A model generated the notes under the pieces. The model ran no database searches and was not told where the DNA came from. It saw only the letters and a list, made by a program, of their open reading frames with translations. This document shows, piece by piece, positions 1-18,968 of a DNA stretch of 64,000 nt. The translations under genes were made by a program, and so were the position numbers. The DNA comes from Hormiphora californensis (taxonomy: Eukaryota; Ctenophora; Tentaculata; Cydippida; Pleurobrachiidae), in assembly GCA_020137815.1 (NCBI GenBank), contig CM035351.1, positions 1,159,751-1,223,750 of the forward strand, read 5' to 3'. Position 1 is the stretch's first letter; the number at the start of each line of letters is the position of its first letter.

Positions 1-986
1 TTCGGTAAGGAGGGTGAGGCAGAGACGCCTTCAACAATTCGGTAAGGAGGTGAGACAGAGACGCCTTCAACAATTCGGTAAGGAGGGTGAGGCAGAGACG
101 CCTTCAACAATTCGGTAAGGAGGGTGAGACAGAGACGCCTTCAACAATTCGGTAAGGAGGGTGAGGCAGAGACGCCTTCAACAATTCGGTAAGGAGGGTG
201 AGGCAGAGACGCCTTCAACAATTCGGTAAGGAGGGTGAGACAGAGACGCCTTCAACAATTCGGTAAGGAGGGTGAGGCAGAGACGCCTTCAACAATTCGG
301 TAAGGAGGGTGAGGCAGAGACGCCTTCAACAATTCGGTAAGGAGGGTGCGGCAGAGACGCCTTCAACAATTCGGTAAGGGGGGTGAGGCAGAGACGCCTT
401 CAACAATTCGGTAAGGAGGGTGAGACAGAGACGCCTTCAACAATTCGGTAAGGAGGGTGAGACAGAGACGCCTTCAACAATTCGGTAAGGAGGGTGAGGC
501 AGAGACGCCTTCAACAATTCGGTAAGGGGGGTGAGGCAGAGACGCCTTCAACAATTCGGTAAGGAGGGTGAGGCAGAGACGCCTTCAACAATTCGGTAAG
601 GAGGGTGAGGCAGAGACGCCTTCAACAATTCGGTAAGGAGGGTGAGGCAGAGACGCCTTCAACAATTCGGTAAGGGGGGTGAGGCAGAGACGCCTTCAAC
701 AATTCGGTAAGGGGGGTGAGGCAGAGACGCCTTCAACAATTCGGTAAGGAGGGTGAGACAGAGACGCCTTCAACAATTCGGTAAGGAGGGTGAGGCAGAG
801 ACGCCTTCAACAATTCGGTAAGGAGGTGAGACAGAGACGCCTTCAACAATTCGGTAAGGAGGGTGAGGCAGAGACGCCTTCAACAATTCGGTAAGGAGGG
901 TGAGACAGAGACGCCTTCAACAATTCGGTAAGGAGGGTGAGGCAGAGACGCCTTCAACAATTCGGTAAGGAGGGTGAAGCAGAGAG
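1..986. repeat. 37-bp minisatellite carrying a 5' splice site in every unit
   Basis: About 26-27 head-to-tail copies of a 37-bp unit (a few are 36 bp) fill the left edge. Every copy contains TTCGGTAAGG, a good 5' splice-site match (CG|GTAAGG). Variation between copies is limited to G/A changes such as GAGGCAG/GAGACAG and AGGAGGG/AGGGGGG. In one frame the sequence before the GT reads R-Q-R-R-L-Q-Q-F-G. That frame joins in phase to the UBE4A exon at 1065 and resembles the basic RRRRLARL start known from UBE4-family proteins. The array therefore probably grew from the 3' end of a UBE4A exon plus its donor. The unit length is not divisible by three, so the array is not one open reading frame. Confidence 0.95.
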
Positions 987-1064
987 AAGATTGCCCCTCC
1001 TAAATCTTGATAGCTGTCTTGAGGGGGGAGGTTTACATGTTGTGTAACCTTTTCTTTGTTTCAG

Positions 1065-8181
<7,117 letters not shown>

Positions 8182-8556
8182 GAACTGATTTAAATGAATT
8201 TAAATGACTAATTATGTTATTGGGGTGCCTTTTTTATTTCGATGTTTTTTTGTACAAACACTTTTTAGCTTATATTAATGCAGACCTTTGAGATCCATTG
8301 TTTGAAATTTTGTTCCACTAAGCGACATGCAGCAAAAATTTGAAGAGGGAACTGTCTGGGGCCGCCAGACCCCGTTTCGACAGTTGCGCTCAGATCGTGT
8401 CGGCGCCGTCAAAAGGCGAGAGTAGGATAAAAGTTTAGTTGCTCCATGTCGCTTTATGTTATGGAAATTGCCCATATTTGGTAAACGGGTAAAAAAGGGA
8501 ATTGGTGTCAAATAAATTACAAGTTCATTTTAAAAAAGAGAGAGTCCTATACTGCT
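8182..8556. other. Convergent intergenic spacer with hairpin potential
   Basis: This is the 375-bp gap between the converging 3' ends of UBE4A and CDK7. I see no gene. A local fold is possible at about 8347-8392, where GTCTGG pairs with CCAGAC and AACTGTC with GACAGTT. Outside it, AAGCGACATG (about 8320) faces CATGTCGCTT (about 8445). It may be a small foldback element or 3'-UTR structure. Confidence 0.4.
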
Positions 8557-10277
8557 CTAAAATAATAGTCTCTTTGATATAGAGGGATCCAGTGCAGTCA
8601 CCCTGGTGAAAGGCCGTTTAACACCAGATGTAGCAAGACCCTCCGAGGGGCTGGTCTCTTTGTCCCAGTCCTTCAAAACAGGCAGCTCCTCGGGGTGGGT
8701 GGGCTTCGGATCGGAGAAAAAGTAGGGGGAGTTGAGGGCCTGGAGAAGAAGGAAGGGGTGTGAGCAATATGTTAGTCACAATTGAAATAATTATGAAATC
8801 CAGAAACTAAATTAGATTTATTTTCGGGAGAGGGGGTTGTACCAATTCTCACACACCTGTGTACAGTTGATTCGTTTGTTTGGATCAAATCGGAACATAT
8901 CCTGTAGGATTCGTATCGTATGGTCGTCTGCGGCCACAAATATATCTCCCAGTGGGATCCCAGGGCAGGGTTTAAAGGCGATGTAGTCAGGTAAATCGGT
9001 GAGACCCGGCCAGTCCTCTTCGGTCGGGGTTCCCAAGGTCTCAAATATTTGTTGGAGTTGGTTTAGATCGCTCTCCCCGGGTAGGAACGGGTTCTGTGGG
9101 GGAAAAGAGTGGATTAGAGAGGGATACATCTCTGGTTCATTTTCAACAGAGTGTCTGGAACAGAGTAGAGTATTGTGTGTAATTCTACTTGAAGTTCCAG
9201 AGCTTCTAGAAAATTCTGGGTAACTAGATAGCATAATGAGAGAGGTACTAACTGTACGGGGGGATGGGGGAGAGGTACCTTCTGTAGCAGCTCGGCAATA
9301 ACGCACCCCACTGCCCAGATATCCACCCCAGTCCCGTAGGAGGTAGCGCCAAAGAGGAGTTCAGGAGCCCTGTACCAACGTGTAACGACCACGTGACTGT
9401 AGTTCTTGTCCGGAGAACCAAAGGTCCGGGCAAGACCGAAATCAGTTATCTTTAGAACCCCGTTGGAATCAATTAGCAAGTTGTTCGGTTTTATATCCTG
9501 AAAATAGGGAGGAAATAGGAAGGGGTCTTAATTGGCGGTGGGGGGGGGGGGGGGGGTGTCAGTGTACAATTGGGAGTAACATGCAAACCTAAACAGCCCA
9601 GTATTGTAGTTGACCCTGTACAAAGGCCGCCCTTGGGCCCTATCACCCTCAGGCTATAGACTTACAAAACACCTGGGTAAAAACGGGCGAGGGGGGCTTA
9701 AAAACAAAACATCAAACAGATGGGTATAGAAATCCATACCCAACTCACCCTGTGCAAGATCCAGTGTTTATGTAGATACTCCAGACCACGGAGAGTCATC
9801 ATGGCATAACTTTTGATGTCCGCTGCACCCAATATCATAGAGGGTTCCTTAATCACTCTCTCTAGATCCGTCTCCATAAATGGAATAACTAGAGAGATGT
9901 TGTTTTTCGTTCCAAACACATCCAACAGCTGTGGAAATTAGGGTTTTAGGGGGAGATTTAGAAGAGGATAACGTTACAAAGATTGGCTTGCAAAAGATAG
10001 AGAAGGAGTGCCGGTGACCCATGTACTGCATATGTACACCTACCCCACATATGTTCTCATGCTCAATCTCCTGCAGTAACTTTATCTCCCTAACAGCCGT
10101 CCTATTGATCCCATCTTTAGCCTCAATCCTGCATCCCAACTTTATCTTCTTCACCGCCACAATCTTATTCTCATTCTGCAGGTCCTCAGCTTTGTAAACT
10201 GTAGCAAACTGTCCTTCACCCAGGAAGCCAATCTTTCGGTAGCGGAGCTTCCCGCTCTTGTGGGTCTTATCACTCAT
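8557..10277 (-). CDS. CDK7: Cyclin-dependent kinase 7 (CAK/TFIIH kinase)
   Basis: CDK7 is the catalytic subunit of the CDK-activating kinase. Within TFIIH it phosphorylates the RNA polymerase II tail. Five exons in transcript order: 10277-10044, 9928-9749, 9497-9279, 9093-8857, 8739-8557, all phase 0, giving 350 residues (human 346). Seen in order: glycine loop GEGQFATVY, lysine in VAVKKIKLG, the cyclin-binding helix [11 protein letters not shown], catalytic HRDIKPNN (split by intron 2), DFG in [13 protein letters not shown], and the activation-loop threonine in [10 protein letters not shown]. The C-terminal tail ends KRLLF, like KKLIF in human. Start is ATG at 10277; a short upstream ATG with an early stop lies 9 bp before it. 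This is the last gene of the seven-gene minus-strand cluster, 339 bp after GNL3L. Confidence 0.96.
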
Positions 10278-10616
10278 GTCATGGCAAGAGAGATCTACAA
10301 ATTTGGATGTGGTTTGTTACACGATATTATTGGGAATGGGTGGGAAAGTGAAGAAAACTTCAAATGTGGGGAATTGTTGGGAAGGGAGTAATGGAACGGA
10401 GAAGAGAAACAATCGTATAGTGGGCTAAAACCAGTTTAAAAATGGGGTCAAACATACAAACACACCGGACAAATAAATTAATCATTCAGTCACACACACT
10501 GCCTCTCACAAAGTCACACATCGCTCACAGACAGGGAGTTCTTTGTTTTGCTCGACCCTGTTTGAACAAAACAGGGAGTCCTGTCCTAAAAACCATCAGT
10601 GATCAATTCCACAGTC

Positions 10617-12816
10617 TCACATTTCAGTGTCATCATCACTATCATCGTCACAATCCATCATGTTATTCATGGCACTATCAAACATATCTCCTAATTTATC
10701 CATCCTTTTCCTGCTCTTTTTCAGTGCTGCATGTCTCTGTTTCTTAACTTTACCATGCTGTAACTGCCCCATCTCATACGGTTTATCCTCACATATCCTG
10801 TCTATCTGCTCTTTTTCTCTCTTGTCTGTCTTGAAAACCACAGTTAACTCTGGGTTAGATGCAGCCGTAGAACTCTTGTCCTCCATCCGGGTGTCTTCTT
10901 CAACCTTAATTTCATCTGGCATACTAAACTCCGCAGCCCATCCTCCTACCACCGAACTTGATACATGAGATGGAAGCGATGCATCCTGAAAAAAGGGAAG
11001 AATTGGATTCAAATTATAAATTGGGAGTCGCAAATTAAATAACGCTTGTCAGCGCCAAATCTGAAGTCGCTAGGTCCCCTCGCGCGCTACTACGAATTGG
11101 AAAAGTTGCCACCAGTCATGTCCCACCATAAAGGTGTCCCCGCGCCCTCCAGACATACCTGTGGTGGTTTAGTGTAGAACTGTACAGAACCTGCGTTCCA
11201 ATCGCGGAGCAACACTCGAGCATGCCGCATTGATATCAGGCACCCCTCCACTCATCAACTTGCCAAACTTGAACGCCAGCAATGCCAGGAGTTGGGAGGG
11301 AGTTTCAAAGTTCTCAATATTGTAATGTTGTAGGATCTGGTCCCGGCCGCAGTGCTGTAAAATCAGTGCAATAGGTTGCACAGGGTCTTCTAAACTGTCC
11401 AGTTTAACAGAATTCTGAATGGTTGCTAGGGGACCAACGTTCTGGGCCAGAACCACACCAGGGCTGTCCAGGAGCTTAATTTTCTTATCCAACAGAACCT
11501 GATAATAATATGTTATTTTAGTTTTTATCCCCAAACTGTTATAAAGCATGATAGACGCACGAACCTCTTGAATGGTTTTGGTGACACCAGGAACGGCACC
11601 CACATTACAGGACCGAGAGCGAAGAAGTGAATTAATGAGACTGCTCTTTCCAACATTCGGTAGTCCAACTACCCCAACTCGAATACTTGTTCTGATACCC
11701 TTGTTTCTCGTGTAGTTTACTAGCAACTGAAATTAATAATGGTTAAGTTTGGTTAAGTTTGGTTTGGTTTGGAATAGTTTAGATTGGATCTCAGTTCTAA
11801 TTTGAAACTAAAACCCGTACACATTTTCAAGTAGCACGGACCAGACGGGAGGAAGTACGGGAGGTTCAAACACACACACACACAAACACGGACCATACTT
11901 TATTGGTGTCCTACCTTAGTTAGTTCCCGAGCCCCAACACACGCAGAACTAGATAACGCTTTGTGGTTCATTGCCTTGACATCTTGTGATGATTGTTGCA
12001 ACCGGTTCCGTTGGGTCTGCGTATTGGCCTTGAACATGACAGTGGGGAACTGTTTGGAGAGAAGAGTATGCCACGCCTCAGCCACTTCGAATGGTACTAG
12101 GTCTATCTTGTTCAGTACCAGGATGAGGCGCTTGTTGTAGTCGGATAACACTGCTGTTTCAGCCTGGAATAGAGTTTATGTTATAAGATGATTTACTGAA
12201 AATTTATTCCAATCGGTGATGGGGTCTGGGGTAGTATCTGCTATGTGCAATAATGTGGCAGTGAAAGGGGTATAGAAAAAGTTTAGTAGTAAAAGTTGAG
12301 GGGGCCCAAGTTGAGGCAAAAAGGAGTGGATCACATCCCAATCACTTACATCGAAACATCTGCATCCCTCTGGATCTCGTACATCCAGCACTTGCAACAC
12401 TACATCAGCCTGTCCAACTACTTTCCTAAATTCCTTGTAAAACGACCTCTTGATACCGTCTTTTACATTCAAGCTGAGAGAAATCAGGAGTTGTTAAATC
12501 CACACAAACTTGGTGGGTGGGTTGTTAATTTTTCAAGTTTCAAAAGATCGCCCTTACTATAATACCTCTCATTCTCAGCTGATGCAGCCTCCTCTCTCTC
12601 AAAAGCTGTCGTTCGTTGAGCTGCACTGGCAACCAAATCACTCAAACATTTTATCTGCTCAAATCCATTCTGTCGTTTGTGTTTCTGTGCTGATTTTCTT
12701 TGTTCCAATCGTTTTGTTAGCGTATCAGGCTGGAACTTTTTAGTTGTTCCAATCTGTCTGATAGGCCCACCACCTCCCGTTCCTCCCTTTTGGTTCTGTT
12801 TCTTCTTCTTACCCAT
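10617..12816 (-). CDS. GNL3L: Nucleolar circularly permuted GTPase, GNL3L/nucleostemin type, with one frame break
   Basis: Members of this family act in nucleolar pre-rRNA processing and ribosome assembly. Six exons: 12816-12566, 12473-12350, 12163-11915, 11726-11565, 11498-11159, 10985-10617. After a basic lysine-rich N terminus come the permuted G motifs: NKIDLVP (G4), then GLPNVGKSSLINSL (G1) and LLDSPGVV (G3). The acidic C terminus and KKSRKRMDKLGDMFDSAM match the end of GNL3L. The 66-bp intron 11499-11564 has no stop and could be retained. Exon 5 is 340 nt although both flanking introns are phase 0. One extra base near 11207-11215 breaks the frame before conserved L-R-D-W-N-A-G, which continues cleanly in the next frame to the donor. 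The start lies only 56 bp after the SAT stop. Confidence 0.9.
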
Positions 12817-12872
12817 CTAGGTCATGCTACTAAAAATATGTTTCATAATAAATTACATAAAAAACTGAGGGG

Positions 12873-13328
12873 TTACAAAATATTATATCTCAAAACAGAT
12901 TTCCCATTTTCATTCGTCATATTCCTTGCACCTCTCTTCACATAAAATGGGATGGCAGTAATGTTCCAACTGAGCACAGAGAACTCCAAACTTGCACAGC
13001 CCTCCATTTTAGCAGTGCTCACCAGCCACTCCCACATCTCACTCCCAACGCCCTTTCCCCGATGCTTCTCTCTCACATAAAGATCCTCCAAGTACATCAG
13101 CCTACCCTCCTCCAGATCAAATGTGTATACAAACATAGCATAACCAATCACAGCGCCTTCATCTCGACAGATGGCACAAGAGAACTTTTCAGCACTGAGA
13201 TCACCTTGCAGTTGGGGGACAGTCATTGCAACTTGATCAGCCATTTTCTCAAATGTTGCTAGTTCTATTATCATATCCAGGATGTCCGGACAATCAGCGG
13301 GTGTTGCCAGGGTGATAGATCTAGCCAT
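12873..13328 (-). CDS. Diamine/thialysine N-acetyltransferase (SAT1/SAT2 family, GNAT fold)
   Basis: An intronless 151-residue GNAT enzyme, close to the usual SAT length of about 170. SAT1/SAT2 proteins acetylate spermidine/spermine or thialysine using acetyl-CoA. The N-terminal ATPADCPDILDMIIELA resembles the family's ATAADCSDILRLIKELA. Strand-4/helix-3 features are present: MYLEDLYVREKHRGKGVGSEM contains the acetyl-CoA pyrophosphate loop R-G-K-G-V-G. The C-terminal WNITAIPFYVKRGA matches the WNEPSINFYKRRGA element. SAT1 and SAT2 cannot be separated. The ATG at 13328 lies 12 nt after a strong CCCCTATTTAG acceptor-like site. It is 98 bp from the RCC1L stop and 56 bp from the GNL3L start. Confidence 0.9.
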   Translation of the reverse strand: MARSITLATPADCPDILDMIIELATFEKMADQVAMTVPQLQGDLSAEKFSCAICRDEGAVIGYAMFVYTFDLEEGRLMYLEDLYVREKHRGKGVGSEMWEWLVSTAKMEGCASLEFSVLSWNITAIPFYVKRGARNMTNENGKSVLRYNIL

Positions 13329-13426
13329 GGTAGATAGGAGCTAAATAGGGGAAGACAGAAGTGAAGAGGACTGAATTTTAAAGACTTTGTGAAGTGAGAG
13401 GGTGGGGCTGATAAAATGAAATCTGA

Positions 13427-14607
13427 TCACTCATCCTCATCATCACTTTCTTCATCTGGATCAGGTATCATTCCAAGACCGGATACATTCTTTATTGGTT
13501 TGTCAGTAAAGATACAAGTTTTATTAGATCCAAGTCGCACCGTTAGTATCGGCACATCATCCCAAACTGTGGGTGTTGTAATGTGATCTTGCGTCTCAGC
13601 TAGCAACTTGTGATGTTGACCCTTACCCCACCGGGTCAGATATCCATCATCAGTAACCCCTGCTACATGGTCCAAACTAGCGTGTATCTCCCTTATCACA
13701 TGATTAGTTTGGATAATAGTTGGTTGTCGGAGGACATCTCCCAACAGGTACCCACACTGTAACACCTCCCCTGACTCGGTAAGAAACATGGAGAAACTTC
13801 CCCCAGCCGCCACCTGAGTCACACCTACCCATTATTAGTGTTGGAGAGAGGACCTGCATGTCAGTAGAGGGTGATACTTGGTGATACTCATTATTACCCC
13901 AACCCCACACCTCACCCTCACCCGTCCTCACCAATACAGTATCACCACTGCAGATCACCTCCCTGACACCTCCCGGCAGGTTCTTAACGGGTGTGAAGTA
14001 TCGGGCAGTCCTAGTAGTTCCCGTTCCTGTCTGTCCGTCAGCTGACCACCCTGCAGAAACAATAGTGCCGTCCTCCAGCAGCAGGTACGAGTTATCCATA
14101 CCCTACTGCAATATCAGCAACCCCTGATTGGATCTCTGCACCATGATAGTTTATCTCGACAACATCAAGATCTCCTCCACCCAGCTGGCCGTGAGAGTTA
14201 GAACCCCATCTGAGAACACGACCTGATTCGGTGAGAGCTAGGGTGTGAGCACGACCACTGACCAACTTGACAACCTTCTCCTCCAGGGTAAGGGATTCAA
14301 ACCCAAACGGCTGTGCGTTATCCTGAATATATCCCAGTTGGCATACCCTGTTGACCCCATAAGTTGATAGGACCGTCTTTTCGTTTTCTGTATAACTCCC
14401 AACAATGAAACCGGAACCAAAAGATACTGCGTCCATCCGCTTACACTTGAAGAGGGGGTACACAATAGGACATGATTTGTCGATCTCAAGAGATGGTGTT
14501 ACATAAGCGTGGCCCAGTGGACGATGTGGTATTACCGATAAATGTCGCACTGTCGAGACATTCCTGATGAGGTGACCAACACTTGCTACCAACCGACGTT
14601 TCACCAT
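13427..14607 (-). CDS. RCC1L: RCC1-like protein, RCC1L (WBSCR16) type, intronless, two frame breaks
   Basis: RCC1L is a seven-blade RCC1 propeller of mitochondria, linked to mitoribosome and pseudouridylation modules. The reading runs from ATG 14607 to the stop at 13427, 1181 nt. It is open only if two single bases are skipped (1179 nt, 392 residues). Repeats are clear: SGRAHTLALTESGRV, MDNSYLLLEDG, GWSADGQTG, EGEVWGWGNNEYHQVS and AAGGSFSMFLTESGEV. They align with human ACGQDHSLFLTDKGE, GWGADGQTG and GLFGWGNSEYLQL. Break 1 is at GGG 14101-14103 and break 2 near GGG 13828-13830. Conserved sequence continues without loss on both sides. A basic N terminus is consistent with mitochondrial import. 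It could be a recent pseudogene or carry assembly errors. Confidence 0.85.
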
Positions 14608-14787
14608 CCCCCTAACCTATAAGTTAGGAATAAGTTTGTTTTTGGGGAAATTTGGTCTTTGATGAAACAAATTGGTCTTTGGGGAGTAGAATGCAGGAAA
14701 CAGAAGCTAAAAACACATTATCTCTGGTTGATGTAAAACATTATAATTCAAGTCATGTGAAAAACAAAACAAACAAAAACATAAAAA

Positions 14788-17700
14788 TCACTGGCAAGCG
14801 AACTTGTGATACATAGTCCGTAGGAAGGCACCCTTTTTAGAGTTTTGTGTTCTAGTAACAAGATCTGGGTTGTTATTTTCGTTGTTTTCTGGGCGTTGCA
14901 TCAGCCCAATCACGAAATCTCGGAGCACTGAAAAACAAATGGGTTGTTAGAAATTTCATGATGGAAAATGAGCTAACGGCTTATAATTGCATTTGTTATC
15001 ATACATAACTCATCAGGTTCTAAAACCAAAGTTTCGTTACACAGCAATCACTCTGGGAATGTAATCATCAGTCATGACTCGCACACTTACTTTTCTCTTC
15101 TTTTTTGTGGTGCTGTGAGATGGCACACTCAAGGAGGTTGACATCCCAAAAGAGAGGGTAATAAAGGTGTAGATGATCGTACTGGGTCATCCGTTTTAGG
15201 GCCTGGAAACTGGTACCATACTCAGGTGGGGATTTGAGGCAGCACAACATTGACACCTAAAGTGGGAGTAAAGGTTGGAAAAGTGCTGTACTGAGGAAAT
15301 TGAGAAACTGATAGTGGGAGACCGGGGAGACAGAGATAGAAAATAGAAATAGAGAAAGAGAGGGCGAGATAAAAACCTACCTCTATGTGTGCTCCAACGT
15401 TCATGCACGCCTTCACAAGGTTATAGAAACTGCTATCCAACCATCGCTCGAACATGGCCACATTAGAAAACCCATCAGTAATAAGGGCCCCCGCTGACAG
15501 CAGTAGTCGGATCGTCCCCTCGTTGTCCCCTACACTCAACCTCCCCGCTGCTTGGAGAGCCACTAGTTTTAGGTTGGTTGGGGCCATGGTTAGACAGTGG
15601 TCTAGGAGTCGTGTCAGTGTAGAAACACACATGTCCGTGTCAATCTGAAATACATATGAGTGGTGATGAAAACAAACTTGAATACGAAAATCAGTGAACC
15701 GTTCTCTGTGACGAATGGGCCAAGAAATGTATGCCACATCTAGGTCTACAAATAGACGTGATACCGTGATAACTTACATTCTTGATGTTAGACACCTTTG
15801 CCCAGGATCTTGAGATCAACTCAGACGGGAACGTCTGGTACTCTGGTTTCTCACTGTCCATTAACAACTTAGCAAGGGCAGCACACAGCACCTCCAGAGC
15901 CCCCTCCTCTCTAATCTGGTAGGCAAAATCCAGGAACATGGTAGTACTGAGGGTTGAATTGGGTTGTTTATCATGGATTGATAGCAGGAACCTTTGGAGT
16001 GAGGAGAGGTCAGTTGAGCCTGGGTTATTGATACACGATGCGATCTGAGCGGAGATGAGGTTGTACCCATCAGGAATATCAGTTGTTGTGGATGCGAGAG
16101 AGGAGTTAGTAAGAAGAGCACTGATTACACCGGTATCAAAATTAGCAGCACCTCCAGCTCCTTGTCCTGTAGAGGCATGATGCGATGCATGGAACACTCT
16201 GGTGCTGGCTAGATATTCCTCAGGTACAGTAGTCCTGTGCCTGGACACCATGATGTTTCTATTGTACAGCATACTATTGAAGATCACCTCCACTTTCTCC
16301 AGCATCCTGGAATTGTTGTTCCGTTTGAAAGATGCAAACTGGGCTGTCCTGAGGTAATTCCTGATCTCTGCCAGGAGGAGAAGTGCTCGATCACTGTTCT
16401 GGTGCTGGTACATGTGACCGAGTTTGTGAGCTGTAACCAGAGCTAAGGGCCACGGGCAGGAGAAGCTGTCACAGAGAGCCACGAACATTGGCAGTTTCTG
16501 GGTGTTCCGGTAGACCATGTCACAGTAGGATTGGGCCCTGAAGTTCGGTTGCAATGAGCAGATCTTGGAGATTACATCCCGAGTGGTATTGAAACTTTGT
16601 GTGGCTGTTAGTCGTTCATAGCACTCCACAAGATCGACATCCCGAGTTTGGGGGTGGGCTAACTTGGGAACGGCTGTTGTGGAGGGCATGAGGGACTGGT
16701 AGGAAGGACTGGGCAGACCAAGGGGCCCTCGGAGGTGCTTCAAAATGTCTTGTGCCCTGTTTCGGGTGTGTTTCCGGGCCATTATGGACAGTACAAACAT
16801 CTTTAATCTGTCTATTGCACGGGTGCATTTGTTTGCTTGGAGGAAGTCCTTGATGGCAAACACCAAGAAATCAAGAACTAGATCTCGTTCTCCCTTCAGT
16901 ACATCCCAGAAGAGCTGAGGAACAGTGTACCCAAGGATAACCTCCAACTTGACATTGCACAAAAAGGCCATCGTGTGGAGTTTCTGATCGCTACTCTTCT
17001 CCCTGATCTCTCGGAGCAACATCCTCCTCTCACTCAGAGCGAGTTCTCGTCTCTGGTTATCCAATAATAGCACTCCAACACAACCCTCGAAATTGTTACC
17101 CCTACACGCCTCCAGCTGAGCAGTTATACTGTCCATTTCACTCTTGTCCGTTGAAAAGAGAAACTCCAACCCTCGAACGTATGCTAAAACCTTGGCCTCT
17201 GTGAAGTTCAACCTTTGTGCGTCGGCTAGTTTGAAGTTAGTAAGGGCCGCCTGGAAGTGGGTTAGAGCGACACTGTAGGAGGAATAATAGAAGAATATCT
17301 CACCCAGGTCGTAGTGGGTCTGGGCTGCTACAGTTTCGGTTGAAAGAACATTACCAACATTCAGGGCCAGCTTGTTATTAGCGTGTAGCTGGGGGAGGGT
17401 CAGGGGTAGGGGTGTGTTGGATAACTTCTGAAGAAACTCAATGGAGTGACTCAGTTCAGGTTCCACAAGTTGAAGAGCCACATTAGGTACAACTGCGCCA
17501 GGCCAATCTTTCCGGACCTGCTTCTGATAGAAATGGAGCGATATAAATGAGCTGGAAATCCAGTGATGGTACAGGAACATAGCCGCCAGACCCTGACTTG
17601 GCACACTCCCAAAATCCAACTGAGTAATGTCCTGAGCTCTGATTTCCGTGGGAACTGTAACTTTCACCAGATGTGAGAGGAGTTTGTGACGCACGGGTAC

Positions 17701-17988
17701 GGGTATCTCCCTAAGAAGGGAGTCATTCCACCCGAAATGGGAGGCTGTTTCAAGAGCGTGGTCCCATAGATTCTTGCTGTAGACCCTCACTACTCCCTCG
17801 GTATTGCTAACTGCACTACACGCCTTCTCCACAAACTGTGCTACAAGGTGTGAGGGAGGTGGATACAGCTCTCCTTTGAGGTGTGCCTTTAACTTGACTC
17901 CACTTTCATCAAGAAGGAATTCATACCAAGAGGGAGGCTCGCTGGAATACTTTCCAAAGAAGGAGATGTCCAGGGGATCTGACTCCAT
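14788..17988 (-). CDS. INTS8: Integrator complex subunit 8
   Basis: INTS8 is part of the Integrator complex, which cleaves snRNA 3' ends and paused transcripts, and it helps recruit PP2A. Four exons: 17988-15778 (2211 nt), 15644-15381, 15256-15091, 14927-14788, with consistent phases, giving 926 residues (human 995). Family signatures are WYEFLLDES near the N terminus, the mid-protein TPR-like helical region (THYDLGEIFFYYSSYSVA), and the C-terminal YYPLFWDVNLLECAISQHHK, matching YYDYIWDVTILEYLTYLHHK. The last exon has no ATG and ends KKGAFLRTMYHKFACQ, like KKKFLQAMAKLYF. The start ATG is 3 nt after CCCCAATCCTCTAG, the best acceptor-like site of the cluster. It lies 234 bp after ATP5PO and 180 bp before RCC1L. 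Confidence 0.92.
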
Positions 17989-18222
17989 GGGCTAGAGGAT
18001 TGGGGAAGTAATATTAGAGCTGGAAACAGGGGGGAAATTTGGGGGATCGGGGGATTTGGGAGGGGGGGGGTAAATCAGGATAAGATCATAATTCCTTTGG
18101 AGGTGCGAATGAGTATATCGAGTAAAACACGCACAAGTTCATTACAAAATTGATTTCTCTCTAAATAACTTAGTAATGTTCACATAACATTCACACACAC
18201 TGGGGTACACCTATCAAGTCAT

Positions 18223-18846
18223 TCAAAGAGGCTGAGCCAGAGATGCCTTCAACTTCCTAATCTTGGTAGCAGTAGACATATCAACCCTCTTATCTCCAAC
18301 CTCAACCACCATTCCTCCGATCAGCTTCTCATCTGTAGCAGTCTCGAGGAGTAGTTTCTCATTTTCCTTCAGGAAACTACCGAGGGCCTCCTTCAGGGAC
18401 GCGAGATGGTCGTCAGAGAGAGGTCGAGCGGAGGTCACCTTGCAAGGCACCTCACCTCTCTGAGCGGCCATGATAGTGTTGAAGGCAGACACGACTCCAG
18501 TGATGTTCTTGGCCCTCTTGTTATCGATCATGGTATCGATCAAGTTGGTAACCAGGGGGTCTACACCCGCATCGCCGAACGCAGATCCAAGGACGCCCTT
18601 CTTCTCCTCCTTACTGCACACTGGCAGGGTAAGGTATTCCTTCAGTCCGGAGACAGAGTCGATAGCTCCCTGGAGAGAGTTCAGCTGGTCCTCAACAGCA
18701 CCAAGTGTGCCCTGCTTAGTAGCAGCAGAGTAGAGAGCATGGGCGTACCTTCCCTCAATACCGAATACTTGGACTGGTGCCCGGACAAACTCGCCACTAG
18801 CGGCGGAGAAACTTCTGACAAGAGTAGTAGCGATCCTGGAGGCCAT
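18223..18846 (-). CDS. ATP5PO: Mitochondrial ATP synthase peripheral stalk subunit OSCP
   Basis: OSCP joins the F1 head to the peripheral stalk of mitochondrial ATP synthase. The gene is intronless, 207 residues, the usual length. The open frame extends upstream to 18972, but ATG 18846 is chosen. It opens a typical mitochondrial presequence, MASRIATTLVRSFSAASGEF, which leads into VFGIEGRYAHALYSAA, the conserved OSCP N-terminal helix. The C-terminal GMVVEVGDKRVDMSTATKI matches the OSCP signature. An acceptor-like ATATTTATCTAG lies 8 nt before the ATG. NDUFAF3 ends 122 bp upstream on the same strand, so two oxidative-phosphorylation genes are adjacent. Confidence 0.96.
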   Translation of the reverse strand: MASRIATTLVRSFSAASGEFVRAPVQVFGIEGRYAHALYSAATKQGTLGAVEDQLNSLQGAIDSVSGLKEYLTLPVCSKEEKKGVLGSAFGDAGVDPLVTNLIDTMIDNKRAKNITGVVSAFNTIMAAQRGEVPCKVTSARPLSDDHLASLKEALGSFLKENEKLLLETATDEKLIGGMVVEVGDKRVDMSTATKIRKLKASLAQPL

Positions 18847-18968
18847 GACTGAATCTAGATAAATATACGGGTTAGTAGTAATGTGATGGGTACTCAGTAA
18901 CAAATTTGACTTAGCAAAGGTGTAAAAGACAACAAAATAAATTATTACAAAACACAATAAACATCCTA

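Noticed and set aside
1-986. CRISPR-like array
   Set aside because: Units are contiguous 37-mers without spacers, in a eukaryotic gene; it is a minisatellite.
13816-13830. A 15-nt intron (GTAGGTGTGACTCAG) to explain the second RCC1L frame break
   Set aside because: Far below the minimum intron size, and 15 nt would not change frame.
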